Below are positions 44,646-51,601 of a stretch of 64,000 nt of DNA, in pieces (the first letter of the stretch is position 1; every line of letters begins with the position of its first letter). The position numbers and the translations under genes are program-made. Source of the stretch: Synergistaceae bacterium (GTDB taxonomy: Bacteria; Synergistota; Synergistia; Synergistales; Aminobacteriaceae); the NCBI GenBank assembly GCA_018436725.1, contig JAHDKT010000018.1, positions 1 to 64,000 on the forward strand, written 5' to 3'. The notes beneath the pieces were generated by a model. The model saw only the letters and a list, made by a program, of their open reading frames with translations. It had not been told where the DNA came from and did not search any database.

Positions 44646-46766
44646 TTACTCCTTCGGCAGCGAGAGCCCCCAGAGCGCCGACTTCTCCTCGTCGTCCAGG
44701 GTCCAGACGCCTCGGTGCAGCTCGCGGAGGCGCTCGGGGTCCTTGAGCAGCGCAGTCTTCTCCTTTGCGGAGAGGGCGTTCGGCCCAAGGCGCAGCGCCT
44801 TCTCCACGAGGCGTTTTCGAGTCTCCTCCCGCAGGGGGGAGGCTCGTTTCTTCCTTCGGGGCGCCTGCATCGCCATGTGCAGGGCGTGGGTGTGCGGGGC
44901 GACTGCGGCCCGGAGGAATCCCTGCTTCCGCGAATGCCCGAACGGCGAGTAGCGAGCGGGGCGCTCCATGTTGTCCTCCAGGTCCTGAAGGATGGGCGGC
45001 AGGCGGACTTCCGAAGGAACGAGGAAGAGCCCGATCTTTCTGAAGAACCTGCCGACCGAGGCCCTTCCCGTAAAGACGGAGATCGGTATGGAGAGCACGA
45101 AGGAGAAGATCATCGGCGAGATCCACCAGAAGAAGGACGGGATGATCCAGTAGACGACGCCTCCCCACGCGAGGCCGAGCAGCGTGCCCCACCAGTGCGC
45201 GGCGAACGCCTCGCGCCAGGTCGTTCCCCTGTCGTCGCGCGATTGCGTTCCCCAGCCGATGCTCTTCCCGAGGAGCGTCGAGACGATGAAGAGGCTGTGG
45301 AAAATCATGCGGATCGGCGTGAGGATCATCGAGAGCACCACTTCGAGGAAGACGCTCGTGTAGAGGCGTATCGGCCCTCCGTACGCCCGCGCGCGGAAGT
45401 CCTTGACGAGGATGGGAAGCGCGGAGAGGATCTTCGGCAGAAAGAGGAGCAGCGTGGTGGAGCCGAGCAGCGAGAGCGCCCAGTGGGGCCGCCAGACGGG
45501 CATGCTCGGGAGGATTTTTCGAAGTATGGGCATGTAGATCGGCTCGAAGAGCGCCTCGGAGACGGCCTGCGCCGAGTTGACGACGAGGAAGGTCAGCCAC
45601 AGGAGCGCGGAGCCGTAGGTGAGGACGCCGTTCAGGAAGAGCGCGCGGTGCGCGGGGAAGAAGCCCCGCGTGAAGATCAGCCGCATGTGCTGCAGATTGC
45701 CCTGACACCAGCGGCGGTCGCGCTTCAGTTCGTCGAGCAGGGTCGGCGGCGTCTCTTCGTAGCTCCCCTCGATGTCGTAGGCGAGCCAGATGCCGTACCC
45801 GGCCCTGCACATCAGCGCCGACTCGACGAAGTCGTGGCTCAGGATGTCCCCGCTCAGCGATCCTTTGCCCGGCAGGCGCGGGAGCTGACAGTGCTTCATG
45901 AACGGCTCCACCCGGAGGATGGCGTTGTGCCCGCAGTACTGCGCGTCGCCGAGCTGCCAGAAGTGGAGTCCCGCCGCCAGCAGCGGTCCCTGGACGTGGT
46001 TGGCGAACTGCTGCACGCGCGCGATGAGCGTCTCCCGGTTGACGGCCAGCGGAAGCGTCTGGACGATGCCGATGTCCGGCCGGTCCTCCATGATCTGCAC
46101 CAGGCGCACCATGCTCTCGCCGGTCATGACGCTGTCGGCGTCGAAGACGATCATGTAGCGGTAGTTCTTTCCCCAGCGGCGGCAGAAGTCCGCCACGTTG
46201 CCGCTCTTTCGTTTGATGTTGTTGTCGCGCTTCCGGTAGAAGACGTGCGCCTCCGTTCCCTCTTCTTCGAGGCGGAAGCCGTGCCACGCCTCTTCCTCTT
46301 CCACCCAGACGTCGGGGCTTGTGCTGTCGCTGAGGAGGAAGATGTCGAAGCGGTCGAGGGAGCCGGTCTGCTTCAGCGAGCGGTAGACGGTGCGCACCCC
46401 CGCGAAGACGCGGTTCACCTCTTCGTTGTAGATGGGGATGAGGATCGCGGTCCTCGCGTTCGTGTCGGGAATGGAGAGGTCGCGCCCGTCGCAGCTCTTC
46501 GAGACGCGGAAGCGGTCGCGCTTCGTCAGCAGGACGAAGAGCCCCCCCATGAATGCCCAAAAACCCACGGAGATCCACGCGAAGAGGATGCCGAAGGCGG
46601 CCACGAGGAGCGCGTCGAGCACGATGCTTGCGCGTTCGGGGAGCAGGCGGGCCATGGTGTAGCTCGACGTGATCGTGGGGATGAGGACAAGGAAGATCAG
46701 CGCGATGCGCCGTCTGCTTCCGGCGCGTTTCCAGGAGGGGATTGCGGCGGTGTCGGGCGCGTTCAT
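44646..46766 (-). CDS. opgH: Glucan glucosyltransferase OpgH, copy 2 (lacks the N-terminal cytoplasmic domain)
   Basis: 706 residues. Matches the membrane core of OpgH/MdoH: ILFAWISVGFWAFMGG, ILIPIYNEEVNRVFAGV (GT2 start), YMIVFDADSVMTGESM (DxD region), HDFVESALM and ELKRDRRWCQGN (the QxxRW-type acceptor site), then several membrane helices. It makes the beta-1,2 glucan backbone of osmoregulated periplasmic glucans from UDP-glucose and extrudes it. The 130-residue cytoplasmic domain found at the N-terminus of E. coli OpgH is absent and seems to be supplied by the small gene that overlaps its start by four bases. Confidence 0.92.
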   Translation of the reverse strand: MNAPDTAAIPSWKRAGSRRRIALIFLVLIPTITSSYTMARLLPERASIVLDALLVAAFGILFAWISVGFWAFMGGLFVLLTKRDRFRVSKSCDGRDLSIPDTNARTAILIPIYNEEVNRVFAGVRTVYRSLKQTGSLDRFDIFLLSDSTSPDVWVEEEEAWHGFRLEEEGTEAHVFYRKRDNNIKRKSGNVADFCRRWGKNYRYMIVFDADSVMTGESMVRLVQIMEDRPDIGIVQTLPLAVNRETLIARVQQFANHVQGPLLAAGLHFWQLGDAQYCGHNAILRVEPFMKHCQLPRLPGKGSLSGDILSHDFVESALMCRAGYGIWLAYDIEGSYEETPPTLLDELKRDRRWCQGNLQHMRLIFTRGFFPAHRALFLNGVLTYGSALLWLTFLVVNSAQAVSEALFEPIYMPILRKILPSMPVWRPHWALSLLGSTTLLLFLPKILSALPILVKDFRARAYGGPIRLYTSVFLEVVLSMILTPIRMIFHSLFIVSTLLGKSIGWGTQSRDDRGTTWREAFAAHWWGTLLGLAWGGVVYWIIPSFFWWISPMIFSFVLSIPISVFTGRASVGRFFRKIGLFLVPSEVRLPPILQDLEDNMERPARYSPFGHSRKQGFLRAAVAPHTHALHMAMQAPRRKKRASPLREETRKRLVEKALRLGPNALSAKEKTALLKDPERLRELHRGVWTLDDEEKSALWGLSLPKE

Positions 46767-47170
46767 CGGGCAGCCTCCCGGGCGAAGAGTTCACGACGCC
46801 AGCGCCGCATCCAGCGGACGAACGCCGTCTTCCACGGAACGCGGTCCATCGGTTCGGCGACCATCACGCCTCTGTTCAGCGGAGGGCACGAAGGGATACG
46901 GCGCGTACCGAGCAGTCCCTCCGGGCGATGCGCTTCGAGCAGGTTGAAGAGCGACTCCATCGCTTCGGCGGGAACGTGGGAGTTCCCCCCGTCCTCGGTG
47001 GGTTCCTCGCGCGCGCCGCAGGCGCGAAGGCTTGCGGCTGCAAGGTCGAGATCCTCGAACGGCGGCAGATCCAGTCCGCGCAGATAGAGAAGCACGCGGT
47101 CGCGCGAGGTCCTCCACGCGACGCGCTCCGGAGGAGTATCCCCCGGGGTGTTCTCCGGGAGTCCCGTCAT
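46763..47170 (-). CDS. Stand-alone OpgH N-terminal-domain protein, copy 2
   Basis: 135 residues; ATG 47170 follows AGGAGGAAGG. The sequence contains SRDRVLLYLRGLDLPP, a variable centre, AMESLFNLLEAH, then PPLNRGVMVAEPMDRVPWKT and AFVRWMRRW. The last part corresponds to the end of the soluble N-terminal domain of E. coli OpgH ([20 protein letters not shown]), which precedes its first membrane helix. A paralogue (49484-49840) sits in the same place before the other opgH. I infer that the domain is a separate protein here. It overlaps opgH by four bases and the 35-codon ORF upstream by four. Confidence 0.75.
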   Translation of the reverse strand: MTGLPENTPGDTPPERVAWRTSRDRVLLYLRGLDLPPFEDLDLAAASLRACGAREEPTEDGGNSHVPAEAMESLFNLLEAHRPEGLLGTRRIPSCPPLNRGVMVAEPMDRVPWKTAFVRWMRRWRRELFAREAAR

Positions 47171-47274
47171 CGTCCTTCCTCCTCCGCGAAGGCTTCCGGC
47201 GAGAGAAGCCTCGCGAGGGCTTTGAAGGCAAGAGAGCGCGGCTGTGTGCCGGCGGCGTGTCCGGTGCAGTGCAT
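47167..47274 (-). CDS. Short 35-residue ORF leading the second opgH unit
   Basis: ATG 47274 has AAGGAG eight bases upstream, and the TGA overlaps the ATG of the next gene by four bases, both typical of real, coupled genes. The peptide (MHCTGHAAGTQPRSLAFKAL, then ARLLSPEAFAEEEGR) has no signal or known domain. It may be a small regulatory or leader peptide for the glucan unit. Its reading frame is also part of a longer shadow frame, so coding is not certain. Confidence 0.5.
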   Translation of the reverse strand: MHCTGHAAGTQPRSLAFKALARLLSPEAFAEEEGR

Positions 47275-47310
47275 AAAATCCACTCCTTGGTCGTGTTGTT
47301 GTATCTGTTG

Positions 47311-47333
47311 AGTATACTTCCTTTTGAAGGAAG
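47311..47333 (-). promoter_or_regulatory. Possible promoter and palindrome before the second opgH unit
   Basis: On the minus strand TATACT (47311-47316) as -10. Immediately upstream is CTTCCTT-TTG-AAGGAAG (47317-47333), a perfect 7-bp inverted repeat in the -10/-35 spacer, a likely regulator site. No good -35 hexamer was seen. Confidence 0.4.
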
Positions 47334-47341
47334 AGAGAAGG

Positions 47342-47377
47342 AAAAAACAGGGAGAGGAGCAAATTTCGCTCCTCCCC
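47342..47377 (-). terminator. Terminator after opgH copy 1
   Basis: GC-rich hairpin (GGGGAGGAGC with GCTCCTC plus CCC, one bulge), followed on the minus strand by TGTTTTTTCC. It lies just past the stop at 47385 and separates the two opgH units. Confidence 0.75.
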
Positions 47378-47384
47378 GGCGTGT

Positions 47385-49487
47385 TCACTCGACTGGCGGC
47401 AGCGAGAGACCCCAGAGGGCGGCCTCTTTCTCGTCGTCGATGTTCCAGACGCGCCTGTGCAGCTCCGCAAGGTGAAAGGGGTCGTTCAGGAGCGTCATCT
47501 TCTCCTTCGCGGAAAGGGAGTCGGGGCCGGAGCGAAGCGCCTTCTCCACGAGGGCTTGCCGCGCTTCCTCTCTTGCGGGCGCTCCCTTTTTGTAGCGCAG
47601 CAGGAGCGACGTGTGGAGAGCGTGGACGCAAGGGTCGCTCACGGCGCGGAGAAACCCCTGCCGCGGCGAGAGCGGAAGAGGGGAGTAGGGCTGTTCCTCT
47701 TGAAGGGTTTTCGCCAGCTCGCACAGCTCCAGCGGCGGTTCCGTCTCCTCCGGAGTCGTGAAGAGCCCAGCCCTCCGGAACGCCTTCCCCAGGCCCGCTC
47801 TGCTGGTGAGGACGGAGAGCGGGATGGAGAGCGCGAGCGAGAGGATGATGGGGGAGATCCACCAGAAGAAAGAAGGGTTCGTCAGAGAGACGAGCGCGCC
47901 CCAGAGGATGCCGAGCAGCGTTCCCCACCAGTGAACGGAGACGGCGTCCGCCCACGGCGTCCCCCGGTCGTCGCGGGACTGGGTCGGCCAGCCGACGTTT
48001 CCGCCCAGTATGGTGGAAAGGATGAAGACGCTGTGGTGCAGCATCCGCACCGGCGCGAGCAGCGTGGAGAGCGCCACTTCCAGTAGAATGCCGCAGGCGA
48101 GCCGGAGCCTCCCCCCGTAGAGCCTGGCCGTCGGGTCGCGCAGCAGCGCCAGCGCGTAGCTGAAAAACTTGGGGAGGAAGAGCAGCACCGCCGTCGAACC
48201 GAGCAGCGCGAGCGCCCAGTGCGGTCTCCAGATCGGCCACTGCGGGAAGAGCGTCTTCGTGTCGAGGAAGTACACCGGTTCCAAGTAGACCTCGGCGATG
48301 GCCTGCGCCGAGCTGATGAGCAGGAAGGCCAGCCAGAGCAGCGCCGAACCGTAGGAGAGAATACCGTTCAGGAAGAGCGCGCGGTGCGCCGGAAAAAAGC
48401 CCCTCGAAAAGATCAGTCGCAGGTGCTGCAAGTTGCCCTGGCACCAGCGCCGGTCGCGCTTCAGCTCGTCGAGCAGGGTCGGCGGCGTCTCTTCGTAGCT
48501 GCCGTCGAGGTCGTAGGCCAGCCAGACGCCGTACCCGGCGCGACGCATGAGGGCCGACTCCACGAAGTCGTGGCTCAGAATGTCGCCGCCGAGCGGCCCC
48601 TTTCCGGGGAGGCGCGGTAGTTCGCAGTGCCCGATGAACGGCTCCACCCTGATGATCGCGTTGTGCCCCCAGTACTGCGCGTCGCCGAGTTGCCAGAAGT
48701 GCAGCCCCGCGGCGAACATCGGCCCGTAGACGCGGTTGGCGAACTGCTGCGCCCGCGCGAGCAGCGTCTCGCGGTTCACTCCTGCGGGGGGCGTCTGCAG
48801 AATGCCGATGTCGGGCCGCGCCTCCATCATCTGCACCATCCGGACCATCGTGCGTCCCGTCATAATGCTGTCGGCGTCGAAGACGATCATGTAGCGGTAG
48901 TTCTTTCCCCATCGCCTGCAGAAGTCGGCCACGTTCCCGCTCTTCCGCTTCGCGTTGCTCCGGCGCTTGCGGTAGAAGACCCGGCCGAAGGCGTCATGCT
49001 CCGTGCAGAAACGATGCCACGCCTCTTCTTCCTGAACCCAGACGTCGGGGTCCGTGGTGTCGCTCAGGATGAAGAAGTCGAACCGGTCGGGCGAGTCCGT
49101 CGCCGCGATCGAGTCGAAGACGGTCTTCAGCCCCGCGAAGACCCTCTTGACGTCCTCGTTGTAGATCGGAATGAGCACGGCCGTCCGGGCCTGCGGGTCG
49201 TCTATAGAATACCCGAGCCCCTCGCAGACGTTGGAGACCGAGTAGCGGTTGCGCCGCTGTAAAAGAAGAAAGAAGCCCATCAGCGCCGTCCAGAAGCCCA
49301 CCGAGATCCAGGCGAAGAGCACCGCGAAGACGGCGAGCAGCACGATCTCCAGCGGGCTTCCTCCGCGCGAAGGCAGGATGGAGGCCATCGTCCTGCACGC
49401 AACGAAGGTCGGAGCGAGGACGAGGAGAATCAACAGCAGCCTCCTCCGGCCCGCGCTGCGGTTCCAGTCCAGTTCGAACGCGGTCAT
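47385..49487 (-). CDS. opgH: Glucan glucosyltransferase OpgH, copy 1
   Basis: 700 residues, closely related to the second copy over the whole length: VLFAWISVGFWTALMGFFLL, AVLIPIYNEDVKRVFAGLKT, RYMIVFDADSIMTGRTM, HDFVESALMRRAGYGVW and DELKRDRRWCQGNL. It also lacks the N-terminal cytoplasmic domain of the enterobacterial protein. ATG 49487 has GGAAGGAGG upstream and overlaps the small gene before it by four bases. It lies in an operon opgG - small gene - opgH1 that ends at a terminator. The two copies may make glucans of different length or under different conditions. Confidence 0.92.
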   Translation of the reverse strand: MTAFELDWNRSAGRRRLLLILLVLAPTFVACRTMASILPSRGGSPLEIVLLAVFAVLFAWISVGFWTALMGFFLLLQRRNRYSVSNVCEGLGYSIDDPQARTAVLIPIYNEDVKRVFAGLKTVFDSIAATDSPDRFDFFILSDTTDPDVWVQEEEAWHRFCTEHDAFGRVFYRKRRSNAKRKSGNVADFCRRWGKNYRYMIVFDADSIMTGRTMVRMVQMMEARPDIGILQTPPAGVNRETLLARAQQFANRVYGPMFAAGLHFWQLGDAQYWGHNAIIRVEPFIGHCELPRLPGKGPLGGDILSHDFVESALMRRAGYGVWLAYDLDGSYEETPPTLLDELKRDRRWCQGNLQHLRLIFSRGFFPAHRALFLNGILSYGSALLWLAFLLISSAQAIAEVYLEPVYFLDTKTLFPQWPIWRPHWALALLGSTAVLLFLPKFFSYALALLRDPTARLYGGRLRLACGILLEVALSTLLAPVRMLHHSVFILSTILGGNVGWPTQSRDDRGTPWADAVSVHWWGTLLGILWGALVSLTNPSFFWWISPIILSLALSIPLSVLTSRAGLGKAFRRAGLFTTPEETEPPLELCELAKTLQEEQPYSPLPLSPRQGFLRAVSDPCVHALHTSLLLRYKKGAPAREEARQALVEKALRSGPDSLSAKEKMTLLNDPFHLAELHRRVWNIDDEKEAALWGLSLPPVE

Positions 49488-49840
49488 TCGGCGCGCCTCC
49501 TTCCGAAGAGGTCGTTCTTCCAGCGGCCGAGGAGGCGGACGAACGACGTCCTCCACGGAACGCGGTCCAGTTCCTCCGGAACCATCACGCTGCGGTTGAG
49601 CGGTGGGACGGAGGCGAGATGCTTTCCTTCGGAATCCAGCACGCCCCGGTCGAGTCCGTGCTCTTTTAAGAGCGAACGAAGCGACTCCATCGACTCCGCC
49701 GCGGAGGACGGGCCGGTGCGCTTCAGGCTTTCGACGGCGAGGTCGAGCCCTTTGTACGGCGGCAGATTGAGCGCGCGCACATAGAGCAGCACCCTGTCGC
49801 GGGAGATGCGCCAGCGGTCGGCATCACGGGTGGAGGTCAT
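49484..49840 (-). CDS. Stand-alone OpgH N-terminal-domain protein, copy 1
   Basis: 118 residues, paralogue of the gene at 46763. Shared segments: SRDRVLLYVRALNLPPYKGL, DLAVESLK, AESMESLRSLLKEHGL, then VPPLNRSVMVPEELDRVPWR and TSFVRLLGRW. The last segments match the end of the cytoplasmic domain of E. coli OpgH, just before its first membrane helix. It overlaps opgG by 17 bases and opgH1 by four, so its product is made in step with both. The most likely role is as a cytoplasmic subunit or regulator of OpgH. Confidence 0.75.
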   Translation of the reverse strand: MTSTRDADRWRISRDRVLLYVRALNLPPYKGLDLAVESLKRTGPSSAAESMESLRSLLKEHGLDRGVLDSEGKHLASVPPLNRSVMVPEELDRVPWRTSFVRLLGRWKNDLFGRRRAE

Positions 49841-51500
49841 AGGTCCAGGTCTCCGTGAGCGGTTCAGGGATATTCTCGCCCCGCTTCAGCAGCGCGGAGA
49901 GGCGGATGCGGGGTCGGCCCGCGGGCGAGGGAAAGAGCGTCTTGAGCCCTCCCTCGGATTCGGGCGCGATCTGGAAGACCAGCCGCCACCCTCCGGTGGC
50001 CTCGTTCTTTTGAAGCTGTTTCTCGACGAGGCGCGCGCCGTCGCCCACGGTCACGATGCTCGTCAGGCCCGCGCCCGCCGGGAGTTCCGAAAGTCCGTCC
50101 CCTTCGAAATCAAGGACGAACTTTTTCATCTCCGGAGCGTTTCCGGCGGCGACGCGGGTCGCCATGACGCGGCCGAGGTCGTGGACCGGACGGTGGGGCG
50201 GAAGCCAGCGCATCCGGTAGGCGAAGGTCATCGTTCGCGGATATTTCGGCGTTTCGCCCTTGGGTTTTCCGTCGCCGCCGGCTTCCGACGTCTTCGCCGG
50301 GACCCAGTAGGCGACGATATTGTCGTGGATCTCCTGTTCGGTCGGGATCTCCACAAGTTCCACAAACCCCTCTCCCCACTCGCCGAGCGGTTCGATCCAG
50401 AGGGACGGACGCTTCTCGTACCGTGCCTCCAGGTCCTGGTAGTGGTCGAAAATCCAGTCGCGCTGCATCAGGCCGAAGCCTCTCGGGTTCGGAAGAGGTA
50501 CCGAGAGCACGGCGAGGCGCTTCGGGTTCGCCAGCGGCCGCCACGTCCACTCTCCCTCCGCGCTGCGGAACAGAAGCCCGTCCGAGTCGTGCACCTCCGG
50601 ACGAAAGTCGCCGTCGCGTCCGTTCTCCGGCTCGCCGTAGAGGTACATGCTCGTGAGCGGCGCCAGGCCGATCTTCTGCACGTCTTTCCGCAGGAAGAGC
50701 GCGCACTCCACGTCCATAACGGTCTCCTCGCCGGGGGTCAGGATAAATCGGTAGGCCCCGGTCAGACTCTGACTGTCGAGGAGCGCGCAGACGGTGATCT
50801 TTTGTGCGTCCGAGGCGGGTTTTTCGATCCAGAATTCGCGGAAGTACGGGAATTCCTCGCCGGACTGCATCGCGGTGTCCACGGCGAGGCCGCGCGCCGA
50901 GAGGCCGTACTGCGTGCCGCGGGCCACCGCCCTGAAGTAGCTTGCGCCGAGGAAGACGGCGGCTTCGTCCTTGTAGTCGTCCCTGTTCAAGGGGAAGTGC
51001 AGCCGGAAGCCGGTGAAGTCCAGCGGGACGGCGCCCGTCTTCGACGCGAAGGCGTTGTCCCCGTACTCGAAGAGGGTCGTGGAGAAGGGGAGGCGGAGCG
51101 ACCCTCCGTTATGGACTATGTTGATTACGACGAGCCTGTTGTAGAAAAGGCCCGGATGGAAGAACTGCGCCTCGAAGGGCAGCTTCTCGTTCCGCCACAG
51201 GGACATCTCCGGGCGGAAGCGGATCTTTCGCCACTGGTCGTAGCTGATGTTCAGCAGAAAATCGGGAACCGCGCCGTCCGGATTTTCAAAGGGGCGTGCG
51301 GCGAGCGCTTCGGCTTTCTTCACGACATTTTCGAAAACGAACGTTTCGGCGGCGAATAGCTCCGGAGGCGGCGAAACGACGGGGGACGATGCGTTCTCAT
51401 CGGCGTACAGAGAAACAGGGAAAAAAAGAGACACCGCCGCCAGAAGAACGGCGACGGCACGATGGCGGATTATTCTGCGGAGCACTTCGCGAGACAACAC
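49824..51500 (-). CDS. opgG: Periplasmic glucan biosynthesis protein OpgG
   Basis: 558 residues with a signal peptide (AVAVLLAAVSLFFPVSLYA). Family segments: FENVVKKAEALAARPFE, YDQWRKIRFRPEMSLWR, GASYFRAVARGTQYGLSARG, EEFPYFREFWIEKP, LTSMYLYGEPE, DSDGLLFRSAEGEWTWRPL and EPLGEWGEGFVELVEIPT. OpgG acts in the periplasm on the glucan backbone made by OpgH. GTG 51500 has GGAGGG upstream. It is the first gene of the glucan operon. Confidence 0.95.
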   Translation of the reverse strand: MLSREVLRRIIRHRAVAVLLAAVSLFFPVSLYADENASSPVVSPPPELFAAETFVFENVVKKAEALAARPFENPDGAVPDFLLNISYDQWRKIRFRPEMSLWRNEKLPFEAQFFHPGLFYNRLVVINIVHNGGSLRLPFSTTLFEYGDNAFASKTGAVPLDFTGFRLHFPLNRDDYKDEAAVFLGASYFRAVARGTQYGLSARGLAVDTAMQSGEEFPYFREFWIEKPASDAQKITVCALLDSQSLTGAYRFILTPGEETVMDVECALFLRKDVQKIGLAPLTSMYLYGEPENGRDGDFRPEVHDSDGLLFRSAEGEWTWRPLANPKRLAVLSVPLPNPRGFGLMQRDWIFDHYQDLEARYEKRPSLWIEPLGEWGEGFVELVEIPTEQEIHDNIVAYWVPAKTSEAGGDGKPKGETPKYPRTMTFAYRMRWLPPHRPVHDLGRVMATRVAAGNAPEMKKFVLDFEGDGLSELPAGAGLTSIVTVGDGARLVEKQLQKNEATGGWRLVFQIAPESEGGLKTLFPSPAGRPRIRLSALLKRGENIPEPLTETWTYDLHP

Positions 51501-51601
51501 ACAAGACCCTCCTTGGCCGGATTTTCCGGACCGGTTGTGAAAGCAGATACATCATAGTCAATTTTGGATAGAGCGCAAGGGGGGAGAAAAGAGAGACTTT
51601 T

